The notes beneath the pieces are model-generated. The model was not told the DNA's origin and did not search any database. It worked only from the letters and a program-made list of their open reading frames with translations. A program made the translations under genes and the position numbers. Source: Oscillibacter valericigenes Sjm18-20 (GTDB lineage Bacteria > Bacillota > Clostridia > Oscillospirales > Oscillospiraceae). Taken from it: a stretch of DNA of 64,000 nucleotides. This document shows positions 54,664-62,906 of this stretch, in pieces. Numbering within the stretch: position 1 is the first letter of the stretch; every line of letters begins with the position of its first letter. The stretch covers positions 1,860,001 to 1,924,000 of the forward strand of contig AP012044.1 of assembly GCA_000283575.1 (NCBI GenBank). Direction: 5' to 3'.

Positions 54664-55307
54664 ATCCACGCATGCCTATATGCTTCGCACCATTTCAATT
54701 TTTGAATAACTCTTTTGTCTGATTCGGTAGATAAAACTGATTGAATAATATCTTCATATAAAGATAACACTTCAATTTTAGTTTTCTCATCTCCTGCCAT
54801 TGATAAAAAGTCGATGTATCTTAAACCGTCTGTATCGATTAAGGTATGCGCGTTGCTTTGTATTATCGGCGATAATGAGGAATCTATAATTACTCTCGGG
54901 TAAATTGCTAGCTTATCTTCCATATAATATGCATCAACAAGCGCTTGCCCAATTGTGAACACATCATCAATATACAATTCACCTATTACTATGCCACCTC
55001 TCATAAGAGATCTAGATCTATACAATAAAAGGTATTGAAATGCCTCTACTAAACCAATTATTTGATGAAGATTAGCACGTTGATTTTCAATGCTTTCAGT
55101 AACACGTCGAGTAATAATAATATTATCAGAAAAAATTTTAACCTTTATTTCAGCATGGTCGGGAAGACGGCTAACTAGTTCGTTAAAAAGTGTATAAACA
55201 TCATGCATAGTCAGCGCTAAACCATTCGCTTTATGTTTTATAAATTTTTTCATTCCAAGCAAATCAATATAAGCAACGACGTGTTTTGATAACTCATAAG
55301 TTTCCAT
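54648..55307 (-). CDS. Nucleotidyl cyclase-fold-like cargo protein
   Basis: 219 residues. The order VVAYIDLLGMKKFI (D15), VKIFSDNIIITR (D61) and LMRGGIVIGELYIDDVFTIGQALVDAYYMEDKLAIYPRVIID resembles class III nucleotidyl cyclase domains, in which two aspartates bind metal and RxGI(x)GE marks the third strand. No cyclase signature is complete, so this is fold-level inference. ATG 55307 has GGGG eight bases upstream; a GTG at 55361 has no ribosome site. Prophage cargo with cyclase-like folds can be a defence signal maker, but no effector is evident. Confidence 0.5.
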   Translation of the reverse strand: METYELSKHVVAYIDLLGMKKFIKHKANGLALTMHDVYTLFNELVSRLPDHAEIKVKIFSDNIIITRRVTESIENQRANLHQIIGLVEAFQYLLLYRSRSLMRGGIVIGELYIDDVFTIGQALVDAYYMEDKLAIYPRVIIDSSLSPIIQSNAHTLIDTDGLRYIDFLSMAGDEKTKIEVLSLYEDIIQSVLSTESDKRVIQKLKWCEAYRHAWIQKHC

Positions 55308-55381
55308 ATGACAAGCCCCACAATTTTTTAATTCTTGGTTTGATGAACTGCATGTAATCACAATTATAGTCTCATCTAAAG

Positions 55382-55409
55382 ACTATACCAGTATTTGACA
55401 AAATTCAAC
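55382..55409 (-). promoter_or_regulatory. Shared cargo promoter element, copy b
   Basis: On the minus strand GTTGAA (55404-55409), a 16-bp spacer and TATAGT (55382-55387). The flanks match copy a over about 55 bp. Confidence 0.6.
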
Positions 55410-55431
55410 TGTTTTTTCCCGTAGTCGATGA

Positions 55432-55450
55432 TGTGCCCGAATTGGACACA
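55432..55450 (+). promoter_or_regulatory. 19-bp prophage palindrome, site 10
   Basis: TGTGCCCGAATTGGACACA, two bases before the hairpin at 55453. It is identical to site 11. Confidence 0.85.
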
Positions 55451-55452
55451 AA

Positions 55453-55486
55453 CAAGCCCCGGCGAGCGTGCTCACCGGGGGGCTTG
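55453..55486. terminator. Hairpin between cargo genes
   Basis: CAAGCCCCGG and GAG pair with CTC and CCGGGGGGCTTG (one bulge). It closes the metalloprotease-like gene unit on the minus strand. The core is related to the late operon terminator. Confidence 0.7.
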
Positions 55487-55535
55487 CTGCATATATTAGA
55501 CGAAATTAAAACTATGTATACAGCTGAGTTGTAAT

Positions 55536-56273
55536 CTAACTAGCCGTTAGTTTGGGTTGGATAGCTTTAAGATGAGGAATCAGCAGGTTGTTGTTTTGAT
55601 TACTTGTCCACGTTTCAAAATCTATCTGAAGATCGCCATGCATATATAGGGGATAATATACAAATTCTGCTATACTATTAGGCATGTCACAAAAGGTGTT
55701 AAATAAATAATTCCGCTCTATGCTTCGCCCTTTACGATTAGTTTCACATGCCTCTTCAACTAATTCAAGTTCATGAAGTGTATGACATCGTTTGAGAACA
55801 CTTTCTTCTGTTTGTTTGTACACATCTCTCCAATAGAACTCTAACGCCACTCCGTAATTAGGCTTAATTGAATGGAGGGCACATTCAATCCAGCGCATAC
55901 TGGAAACACGCAGGATATATAGTGACATTGCTTCGCAGATAGTTTCTTCAAACCACTTTACAATTGCTGTTTTATCAGTTTTATATTGTCTGATTATATA
56001 GTGGGTCATTTCATGGGATAGTTGAAAAATAAATTGCTCCCAACAACGAAATTTTTCCACGTTAGTTCTAATCATTATCGGATTCCTATTTATTATAAGC
56101 ATCGGATATGCCGCTTTTTCATCGTTATATAAAAGACATGTTTCAGAATTTATTATGCCTACGCCAAAAATTTCTCCAAATAATTTTAAGACATAAGAAG
56201 ATAGTGGTATCATATATTTTTGCTCTTCTGGGGTTTGCATTAGAATCTTCCATTTATTTATATTACTTGACAT
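55536..56273 (-). CDS. HExxH metallopeptidase-like cargo protein
   Basis: 245 residues, AT-rich. H87, E88 and H91 in QLSHEMTHYIIRQY form a zincin site, and KWFEETICEAMSLY (E109/E110/E114) can supply the third ligand, as in gluzincins. The remainder is helical and not recognised. There is no signal peptide, so it should act in the cytoplasm. ATG 56273 follows GAGGTG by six bases. It may be a toxin, an ImmA-like anti-repressor or a defence protein; none can be chosen. Confidence 0.65.
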   Translation of the reverse strand: MSSNINKWKILMQTPEEQKYMIPLSSYVLKLFGEIFGVGIINSETCLLYNDEKAAYPMLIINRNPIMIRTNVEKFRCWEQFIFQLSHEMTHYIIRQYKTDKTAIVKWFEETICEAMSLYILRVSSMRWIECALHSIKPNYGVALEFYWRDVYKQTEESVLKRCHTLHELELVEEACETNRKGRSIERNYLFNTFCDMPNSIAEFVYYPLYMHGDLQIDFETWTSNQNNNLLIPHLKAIQPKLTAS

Positions 56274-56349
56274 CTTTCACACCTCACTAACAGCTTGTCC
56301 AAATCTAAATATGAATTTCGATGCATATATTGCTATTAACATTTAAAAG

Positions 56350-56377
56350 ACTATACCATTAGTTTGTAAAATTCAAC
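56350..56377 (-). promoter_or_regulatory. Shared cargo promoter element, copy a
   Basis: On the minus strand GTTGAA (56372-56377), a 16-bp spacer and TATAGT (56350-56355), about 75 bp before the metallopeptidase-like gene. It aligns with copy b with few mismatches over about 55 bp. Confidence 0.6.
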
Positions 56378-56407
56378 TGTTTTTCTCATGTGGTCGAATG
56401 CGAAGCC

Positions 56408-56716
56408 TCACTGCACTTTCGCAGGCAACGACGCCAACGGGGGACAGGTACAGCAAGGCCACGCAATTATGATGTGATCAAGGGGGTTATCAGGCCCACC
56501 TATGAAAAAGAGGAGGATACTGTGACACAGGGACACATGGCTGGCCCAGAAGGCCGCATCGGAACCGAGCGACTCCAGCGCGGAGGCGCGGGCGTGGGCG
56601 GAAGGAAATGGTATCCTGACCGGATACTCCGACGGAACCAAGCGGTATAAAGCGTACTGCACCAGAGAGCAGGTGGTGATTCTCTTGAACCGGGTTTGGA
56701 AGCTGATTGCGAAGTA
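56408..56716 (+). pseudogene. Lysin/SLH-like C-terminal remnant
   Basis: The frame from about 56540 to TAA 56716 encodes AQKAASEPSDSSAEARAWAEGNGILTGYSDGTKRYKAYCTREQVVILLNRVWKL. This resembles the SLH-like tail of phage N-acetylmuramoyl-L-alanine amidases. The part before it (56408-56540) has stops in every frame and no catalytic motif. It is the leftover of a second lysin gene next to the right end. Confidence 0.6.
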
Positions 56717-56769
56717 AGGATGCTGCAGGCTGACGCAGGAAAGCGGAGCAGGCACTATTTAATAGGTGA

Positions 56770-56788
56770 TGTGCCCGAATTGGACACA
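56770..56788 (+). promoter_or_regulatory. 19-bp prophage palindrome, site 11
   Basis: TGTGCCCGAATTGGACACA, six bases before the hairpin at 56795. It is identical to site 10 and to the reverse complement of sites 1 and 3. Confidence 0.85.
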
Positions 56789-56794
56789 AAGGGG

Positions 56795-56824
56795 GCCCCG
56801 GCGAGTGTGATGCTCGCCGGGGGC
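56795..56824. terminator. Hairpin at the prophage right end
   Basis: GCCCCGGCGAG pairs with CTCGCCGGGG(G)C around TGTGATG. It is the third copy of the palindrome-plus-hairpin module and would shield the host gene to the right from prophage transcription. Confidence 0.75.
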
Positions 56825-56829
56825 TCTGT

Positions 56830-56839
56830 GTTACTAACG
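56830..56839. promoter_or_regulatory. Integrase arm-type site, right
   Basis: GTTACTAACG matches the three 10-mers at 17002-17033. One copy lies here, about 107 bp inside the right att core. Confidence 0.5.
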
Positions 56840-56945
56840 AAAGAGATATGGTAATAAAGCCTATTCCGATAATGTTAAGGAATTTTGGGTTTTCTCTGTG
56901 CTCAATGGCTTCAAACTAAGAAAATTGTTAAAAAATTTTCTGCTT

Positions 56946-56962
56946 TCTTAACGCACACTTAA
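56946..56962. repeat. Prophage attachment site, right copy (attR core)
   Basis: The 17-bp repeat TCTTAACGCACACTTAA matches 16937-16953. It lies 21 bp before the predicted promoter of the next host operon. Confidence 0.85.
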
Positions 56963-56983
56963 CACGTGGGGCAAATTTTGCAA

Positions 56984-57012
56984 TTGCAAATTCAACCGAA
57001 AGAGAGTAAAAT
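56984..57012 (+). promoter_or_regulatory. Predicted promoter of the dehydratase activase operon
   Basis: TTGCAA (56984-56989), 17-bp spacer, TAAAAT (57007-57012), about 70 bp before the start codon. Integration left it intact but replaced its upstream DNA. Confidence 0.55.
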
Positions 57013-57082
57013 ACCAATGTCTTAAGTGGGGATGTGCTGCATTTTTTGCATCTCCCGGACATTCTTTAGGAGGAATATACTC

Positions 57083-60025
57083 TTGCGTGTTGGTTTGGAC
57101 GTCGGTTCCACAACGATTAAATGTGTGGTGCTGGATGACAATGATAAAATCGTTTACTCTACTTATGAACGCCATTACAGTCATATTTTAGAGAAGTCGG
57201 AAGAGCTGCTGCGCCGTACGGCGCAGCAGTACGTTCCTGATGGGCGGGCGCTGCTCTCCATTTCGGGTTCCGCCGGGATGGGTATGGCGGAGGGCGTGTC
57301 CGTCCCCTTTGTTCAGGAGGTATTTGCCACCCGCGTGGCGGTAAATAAGATGGTCCCCGGTACGGACGTGGTCATAGAGCTAGGTGGAGAGGACGCCAAA
57401 ATCCTCTTCCTGACCAACGGTCTCGAGGTTCGTATGAACGGCTCCTGCGCCGGCGGCACCGGAGCATTTATCGACCAGATGGCGACCCTTTTGAAAATGA
57501 CCGCAGACGAGCTGGATGCCGCCGCCCAGCGGGCGGAGAGGACGTACATCATTGCGTCCCGCTGCGGCGTGTTCGCCAAGAGCGACGTGCAGCCCCTCAT
57601 TAATCAGGGGGCCCGGCCGGAGGACATCGCGGCCAGCATTTACCAGGCCGTGGTGAATCAGACCATTGCGGGTTTGGCTCAGGGACGGCCCATCAAGGGA
57701 AACGTCCTGTATCTGGGTGGGCCGCTGACCTTTTCCCGGTGTTTGCGCAGCAGTTTCGACAAGACGCTGGGCGTTGTCGGCAGGTGCCCGGAAAACAGCC
57801 TGTTGTTTGTTGCCATGGGCGCCGCGTTTTACTCCGATCAGGAGTTTGACCTGATGGAGGTCGCCCTGCGGCTTCGGGAACGGGGCGCATCGGAGACCTA
57901 CCGCTCTCAGCCCCCGCTGTTTGCCAACCGGGAGGAATACGAGGCGTTCCGCGCGCGGCACGCCAAGGCGGCTGTGCCTCGCGTCCCCTTCGGCGCGGAC
58001 TATGCCGCTCCGGTCCATATCGGCATCGACTCCGGCTCCACCACGGTGAAGGTGGCGGTGATCGATCAGGAGTCCCGACTGCTGTTTACGGACTACCGCC
58101 CCAATCAGGGCAATCCCCTCTCCCTGATCCGGGAAGTGCTTCAGCGGCTGTATGACGAGCATCCGGCTTTGCAAATCGCCTCCGTCACCACCACCGGATA
58201 CGGTGAGGATCTGGCCAAGGCCGCGTTCCACGCGGATTTCGGCGTGGTGGAGACCGTGGCTCACTTTACCGCCGCGCGGCACTTCCTGCCCAATGTTGAT
58301 TTTATCATCGACATCGGCGGACAGGACATGAAGTGCTTCAAGATCGAGGACGGGGCCATCAGCAACATCTTTTTAAATGAGGCGTGTTCTTCCGGCTGCG
58401 GGAGCTTTCTTCAGACTTTTGCGCAGGCTCTGGGCAAGGACGTGAAGGAGTTCGCCCAATTGGGACTGTTCGCCGAGCGGCCTGTGGACCTGGGGAGCCG
58501 ATGCACGGTGTTCATGAACTCCAGTGTGAAACAGGCCCAGAAGGACGGGGCTACCATCGAGAACATCTCCGCCGGCCTTTCTATCAGCGTGGTGAAAAAC
58601 GCCATCTACAAGGTGATCCGCGCCGCCTCTCCGGAGGAGCTGGGGCGGAACATCGTGGTTCAGGGCGGCACCTTTTATAATGAAGCGGTGTTGCGGGCTT
58701 TTGAAAAAGAGATGGGGGTTGAGGTCATCCGCCCCGACATCGCAGGGCTGATGGGCGCATACGGCGCCGCGCTGTACGGCATGGGCAAGGCGGAGTCCGG
58801 GCGGCAGAGCACGCTTTTGGATGCAGAGCGTCTCCGTTCCTTTACGCAGGAGACCCGCAGCGAGACCTGTGGCCGGTGCGGAAACAATTGCCAGCTCACC
58901 GTCAATACCTTTTCCGACGGTTCCACCTTTCTCAGCGGAAACCGCTGCGACCGCCCCATTACCGGCAGGGCGGACACGGGGGAGTGGAACCTCTATGCCT
59001 ATAAGCGAAAGCTCCTGCTGGGCTATAAGCCCGTCCCCGGAAAGCGGGGAAAGATCGGTCTGCCCCTGTGCCTGAACAACTATGAACTGCTGCCATTTTG
59101 GCACGCGTTCTTTACGAAACTGGGGTTTGCCGTGTACCACAGTCCGCTCAGCAGCCGGGACCTGTACCTGAAGGGGCAGGCCACCATTCCAAGCGATACG
59201 GCCTGCTTCCCGGCGAAGCTCGCCCATGGCCACATTCAATTTTTATGCAGGCTCGGTCTGGACGCCATCTTTTATCCCTGCATGACCTATAACATTGACG
59301 AGGGCAAGGGCGACAACCACTATAACTGTCCCGTGGTGGCCTATTACCCGGAGGTGATCGCCGGAAACTGCCCGGAGGTCAGGGACGTCAAATTTATCTA
59401 TGATTACGTCGGCATCCACCGGCCCAAGGATTTTGTCCGGAAGATGTTTGTGATTCTGAACAAATATTTCCCCGGCATCTCCCGGGGGGAGGTTCGCCAG
59501 GCCGCCGACGCGGCCTATGCCGAGTATGCCCACCATATGTCCCAGATCCGTAAAGAGGGCGCCCGCATCATTGACCGGGCCCGGGCGGCGGGGCGGCGCA
59601 TCATCGTTCTTGCGGGGAGGCCCTATCACGTGGACCCGGAGGTGAATCACGGCATCGATACGCTGCTGACCCAGTTCGGCGCGGCGGTGGTGACGGAGGA
59701 CTCCATCTCCGACCGGGTGCAGCGATTCCCCACCTCCGTGCTGAACCAGTGGACCTATCACTCCCGGCTGTACGCGGCGGCCAAATACTGTACCATGCAG
59801 AAGGACATGGACCTTGTCCAACTGGTGTCTTTCGGCTGCGGCGTGGACGCCATTACCAGCGATGAGACCCGGGAAATTTTGCAGGCTGGCGGAAAGCTTT
59901 ATACCCAGTTAAAGATCGACGAGATCACGAATCTGGGCGCGGTGCGGATCCGTCTCAGAAGCCTGTTTGCCGCGCTGGAGGAACAGAATGAAAAGCGGCG
60001 CGGTATGCGGCGAAAGGAGGAATAA
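57083..60025 (+). CDS. 2-hydroxyacyl-CoA dehydratase activase-related protein (double ASKHA)
   Basis: 980 residues from TTG 57083, which follows AGGAGG. Two BcrA/BadF-type ATPase domains are in tandem. The first starts at residue 3 (GLDVGSTTIKCVV) with GSCAGGTGAFIDQMA near 120. The second starts near 314 (GIDSGSTTVKVAV) with EACSSGCGSFLQ near 433. Cysteines there can hold the bridging 4Fe-4S cluster. A DUF2229-type C-terminal region follows (CGRCGNNCQLT near 594, then GLPLCLNNYELLPFWHAFF). Such proteins use ATP to inject an electron into a dehydratase partner. The partner gene follows by 3 bp. Confidence 0.88.
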   Translation: MRVGLDVGSTTIKCVVLDDNDKIVYSTYERHYSHILEKSEELLRRTAQQYVPDGRALLSISGSAGMGMAEGVSVPFVQEVFATRVAVNKMVPGTDVVIELGGEDAKILFLTNGLEVRMNGSCAGGTGAFIDQMATLLKMTADELDAAAQRAERTYIIASRCGVFAKSDVQPLINQGARPEDIAASIYQAVVNQTIAGLAQGRPIKGNVLYLGGPLTFSRCLRSSFDKTLGVVGRCPENSLLFVAMGAAFYSDQEFDLMEVALRLRERGASETYRSQPPLFANREEYEAFRARHAKAAVPRVPFGADYAAPVHIGIDSGSTTVKVAVIDQESRLLFTDYRPNQGNPLSLIREVLQRLYDEHPALQIASVTTTGYGEDLAKAAFHADFGVVETVAHFTAARHFLPNVDFIIDIGGQDMKCFKIEDGAISNIFLNEACSSGCGSFLQTFAQALGKDVKEFAQLGLFAERPVDLGSRCTVFMNSSVKQAQKDGATIENISAGLSISVVKNAIYKVIRAASPEELGRNIVVQGGTFYNEAVLRAFEKEMGVEVIRPDIAGLMGAYGAALYGMGKAESGRQSTLLDAERLRSFTQETRSETCGRCGNNCQLTVNTFSDGSTFLSGNRCDRPITGRADTGEWNLYAYKRKLLLGYKPVPGKRGKIGLPLCLNNYELLPFWHAFFTKLGFAVYHSPLSSRDLYLKGQATIPSDTACFPAKLAHGHIQFLCRLGLDAIFYPCMTYNIDEGKGDNHYNCPVVAYYPEVIAGNCPEVRDVKFIYDYVGIHRPKDFVRKMFVILNKYFPGISRGEVRQAADAAYAEYAHHMSQIRKEGARIIDRARAAGRRIIVLAGRPYHVDPEVNHGIDTLLTQFGAAVVTEDSISDRVQRFPTSVLNQWTYHSRLYAAAKYCTMQKDMDLVQLVSFGCGVDAITSDETREILQAGGKLYTQLKIDEITNLGAVRIRLRSLFAALEEQNEKRRGMRRKEE

Positions 60026-60028
60026 GCC

Positions 60029-61333
60029 GTGGAGATGAATTATCCCAAGTTTACCCCGGAGATGAAAAAGACGCACAAGATGCTGATTCCAAACATGGCT
60101 CCCGTCCAGTTTCGAATTTTGATTGCCGCCATGGAGCAGCAGGGCTACACCTGCGAGCTGCTGGGCAACTGCGGCTCGCAAGTGGCGGAAAACGGACTCA
60201 AATATGTCCACAATGACACCTGCTATCCCGCCCTGCTGGTGATTGGCCAGTTTCTGGACGCACTGGAGTCCGGGCAGTATGACCTGGACCACACGGCCCT
60301 CGTTATCACTCAGACGGGCGGCGGCTGTCGGGCGTCCAACTACATCCATCTGTTGCGCAAAGCACTGGAGCGGGCCGGATTCGGACAGGTACCCGTGGCC
60401 AGCCTGAACTTCTCGGGCCTTGAGAGAGACTCCGGTTTTCCCATGACGCTCCTGCTGGCGCGCCAGCTGCTGGCGGCCATCTATTATGGAGACCTTTTAG
60501 TGACCCTGCGGGCCCAGACTGTCCCCTATGAACTGTACAGGGGCGACGCGGACGCGAAGCTTGAAAAGTGGCTGACTGTCATCTGCGATCTCATCCGCGC
60601 GGGGAAGGGCTATTCCAGCCGTGAGATACGCTCCGCCATGCCCGAAATAGCTGCGGATTTCGCTTCGATTCCCGTCCGCCGGACACCGAAGGTGAAGGTG
60701 GGCGTGGTGGGGGAGATCTACGTGAAGTATTCTCCCCTGGGCAACAACGAACTTGAAAAGTTTCTGGAGTCCCAGAACTGCGAGGTGAATCTGCCGGGGC
60801 TGATGGGCTTTGTGCAGTATTGCGCCTACAACCCCTCGGAGACCGCGCGACTGTACGGCGGGAACTTTTTGGAAAAACATGTGTCGGGCTTGGTTTTGAG
60901 TTATCTGGCCGGGACGGAGCGGGTTATGATCGACGCGTTGAAAAAGAACGGCTATCATGCGCCCCTGCCCTTTAAGGAGCTGACAAAGCTGGCCGACGGT
61001 GTGATCGGCCACGGGGACAAAATGGGTGAGGGGTGGCTGCTCACCGCCGAGATGATCGAGCTGGTTCGCTCCGGCTATGAGAACATTGTCTGCGCCCAGC
61101 CTTTTGGGTGCCTGCCCAACCACATCTGCGGCAAGGGCATGGTGAATAAGATCCGCGAGCTGTACCCAACTGCCAACATCACTCCCATTGACTATGACCC
61201 CAGCGCCACCCGCGTCAATCAGGAAAACCGCATCAAGCTGATGCTGGCGGTGGGCCGGGAGCGTTTGGAGAGCCGTGCGGACGCGGCGGAGCCGGAAGCA
61301 CCGGTACTGGTGCGGGAGGCTCTTGGAGTCTGA
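60029..61333 (+). CDS. 2-hydroxyacyl-CoA dehydratase subunit-like protein
   Basis: 434 residues of the HgdB/COG3581-like family. Conserved features are the GNCGSQVAENGLKYVHNDTCYPALLVIGQFL segment and the late AQPFGCLPNHICGKGMVNKIREL, with cysteines that could bind a 4Fe-4S cluster. It pairs with the activase encoded just upstream. The substrate is not known; the long stand-alone type is widespread in Clostridia. GTG 60029 has AAGGAGGA seven bases upstream; ATG 60035 is also possible. Confidence 0.85.
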   Translation: MEMNYPKFTPEMKKTHKMLIPNMAPVQFRILIAAMEQQGYTCELLGNCGSQVAENGLKYVHNDTCYPALLVIGQFLDALESGQYDLDHTALVITQTGGGCRASNYIHLLRKALERAGFGQVPVASLNFSGLERDSGFPMTLLLARQLLAAIYYGDLLVTLRAQTVPYELYRGDADAKLEKWLTVICDLIRAGKGYSSREIRSAMPEIAADFASIPVRRTPKVKVGVVGEIYVKYSPLGNNELEKFLESQNCEVNLPGLMGFVQYCAYNPSETARLYGGNFLEKHVSGLVLSYLAGTERVMIDALKKNGYHAPLPFKELTKLADGVIGHGDKMGEGWLLTAEMIELVRSGYENIVCAQPFGCLPNHICGKGMVNKIRELYPTANITPIDYDPSATRVNQENRIKLMLAVGRERLESRADAAEPEAPVLVREALGV

Positions 61334-61351
61334 GAAAAATCCGGAAGTATG

Positions 61352-61394
61352 AAAAAGATACGCCGCCCGCTGTTGCGGGAGGCGTATCTTTATT
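61352..61394. terminator. Convergent terminator
   Basis: AAAGATACGCC pairs with GGCGTATCTTT around a smaller CCCGC/GCGGG stem. It ends the dehydratase operon and the GGDEF gene from the other side. Confidence 0.85.
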
Positions 61395-61444
61395 TGTGAT
61401 ATGCGGGCTGTCAGAAGTACGGGTCTTGAAAAAAGCGTGAGGAC

Positions 61445-62596
61445 TCACTCGGCTTTTTCCAGTTCCGGACTCCACAGGGAGACGCCGCCCCGCTGGACCT
61501 TCTTTGCCTGATACAGCGCTGTATCGGCTCGGTTCAGAATCGACTGTGAGTCTTCGCCAGGGCCGCAGGCAGTCAGCCCGATGCTGATGCCGGAGGAAAT
61601 CAGACTGGCGTCTTCCTCCACAGCGTGGAGAAAGTCGGACTGGAGCTGGTGGAAGAGGGCCACCGCTTCCTCCAAGCTTCGCTTTTGTACGGTGGCGCAG
61701 AATTCGTCGCCGCCGAACCGGAAGGGCTGGAACATATCGTCCTCGTAGCCCAGCAGGATTCGGCCCAAAGATTGCAGGTAGAAGTCGCCCCGGCTGTGGC
61801 CAAACTTGTCATTGACATGCTTGAACTGATCGATGTCCATCATGGCGAAGAACCACTGCCCGCAGTTCCGATGTGCCATTTCACACAAGGCCTCCTGTAA
61901 TGCCCGCCGGTTTCCCACGCCGGTGAGGCTGTCGGTGATCGTTTTTTTCCGCAGGCGTTGCTGTTCCAGCATGGAATTTACACTGAAATCAATTCGCTGC
62001 CGGTACATCCGCACCAGCAGGATGGAGACAAGGCAGCAAAGAGCCAATAAAAAAAGGCATACAAATTGATTTACTCCGTCCGCTCCGATCAGACTGACAG
62101 GAGCTGCGTCGGGATCCCAGTTCACAAAAAGATCCGAGAGCAGTTTTCCCAAAATGCAAACCGCCCCGGTGAGTGCGGTCAGACCGGCCTTTACGTAGAG
62201 AATCGTTAAAACGATCGGAACCATCAGAGCCAGAGACATGGCCGGGAAAATCCGATGCACCGTATAGAGTACCAGACCCATTCCCGCCGCGGACAGGGAA
62301 ATTGCCCCGGCGCGCACGGTTTCACTGAGCGTTGTGCTGCGCCGGATGAAAAAGGCAATGGCCAGCAAAAGCAGATTGAGGCCCAGCGGTGTCAATACAT
62401 ACCGACGCACATACCGCGCGGGGGTGGTGACAGAGACCTGGAAAGAGCCCAATGCGAAATATACCAGGCATTCCATAAGCACGGACACAAGGATCATGCC
62501 GACCATGATCAGGAGGTGAATGTTCATCCAGGCGTTGGCAATGTCCCGGTATTTCCGCTGCACGATCTGACTGTTTGTCAATCTTTGCTTCGACAT
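61445..62596 (-). CDS. Membrane-bound diguanylate cyclase (GGDEF)
   Basis: 383 residues. About six hydrophobic helices in the first 200 residues form a sensor-like membrane part. The GGDEF domain follows (DSLTGVGNRRALQEAL, FFAMMDIDQFKHVNDKFGHSRGDFYLQ, FRFGGDEFCA), with the intact active motif. An RxxD inhibition site five residues before it is not seen. It should make cyclic di-GMP from GTP in response to an unknown membrane signal. ATG 62596 follows GGGAGG. Confidence 0.92.
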   Translation of the reverse strand: MSKQRLTNSQIVQRKYRDIANAWMNIHLLIMVGMILVSVLMECLVYFALGSFQVSVTTPARYVRRYVLTPLGLNLLLLAIAFFIRRSTTLSETVRAGAISLSAAGMGLVLYTVHRIFPAMSLALMVPIVLTILYVKAGLTALTGAVCILGKLLSDLFVNWDPDAAPVSLIGADGVNQFVCLFLLALCCLVSILLVRMYRQRIDFSVNSMLEQQRLRKKTITDSLTGVGNRRALQEALCEMAHRNCGQWFFAMMDIDQFKHVNDKFGHSRGDFYLQSLGRILLGYEDDMFQPFRFGGDEFCATVQKRSLEEAVALFHQLQSDFLHAVEEDASLISSGISIGLTACGPGEDSQSILNRADTALYQAKKVQRGGVSLWSPELEKAE

Positions 62597-62656
62597 CATG
62601 TGCCTCCCGTTCTCGGAATATAAGTCTGATCAGTGCTTCAAATTTAAACAATTGTA

Positions 62657-62685
62657 ACTATAACAGAAAACAATTTGTTTGTCAT
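62657..62685 (-). promoter_or_regulatory. Predicted promoter of the GGDEF gene
   Basis: On the minus strand ATGACA, a 17-bp spacer and TATAGT, about 60 bp before the start. The 310-bp divergent gap (62597-62906) is AT-rich and otherwise holds only the promoter of the next gene. Confidence 0.45.
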
Positions 62686-62812
62686 CAGATTTTCCTGAAT
62701 TTTCCTGTATTTATCTAAATTTTTCGCTTTGCACAAAAATAATCCGTTTAATTTATCATTTATCCTATGCACAGGTGACTGCCAGTCGGACAGCAACTGA
62801 TTTTCCTTTTTC

Positions 62813-62841
62813 TTGCATTTTTATGACGCATATGGTAAAGT
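62813..62841 (+). promoter_or_regulatory. Predicted promoter of the PF06838 lyase-family gene
   Basis: TTGCAT (62813-62818), 17-bp spacer, TAAAGT (62836-62841), about 65 bp before the start codon. Confidence 0.5.
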
Positions 62842-62906
62842 AAAACAGCCGTTGTTTTCGCCGGGCCTGCCCGGTTAATCTGGAGACGGCAGAGGAATTG
62901 AGAGAC

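Larger units (their letters stand above)
16937..56962. mobile_element. Myovirus-type prophage, about 40 kb
   Basis: It is bounded by the 17-bp direct repeats. It holds a complete set of lysogeny, replication, packaging, head, contractile tail, lysis and cargo genes with no broken essential gene seen. The sheath, tube, LysM baseplate and XkdQ-to-XkdU order are those of PBSX-like contractile tails. The GC content is near that of the host except in the cargo genes and fibre tip. It may well be inducible. Confidence 0.93.
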
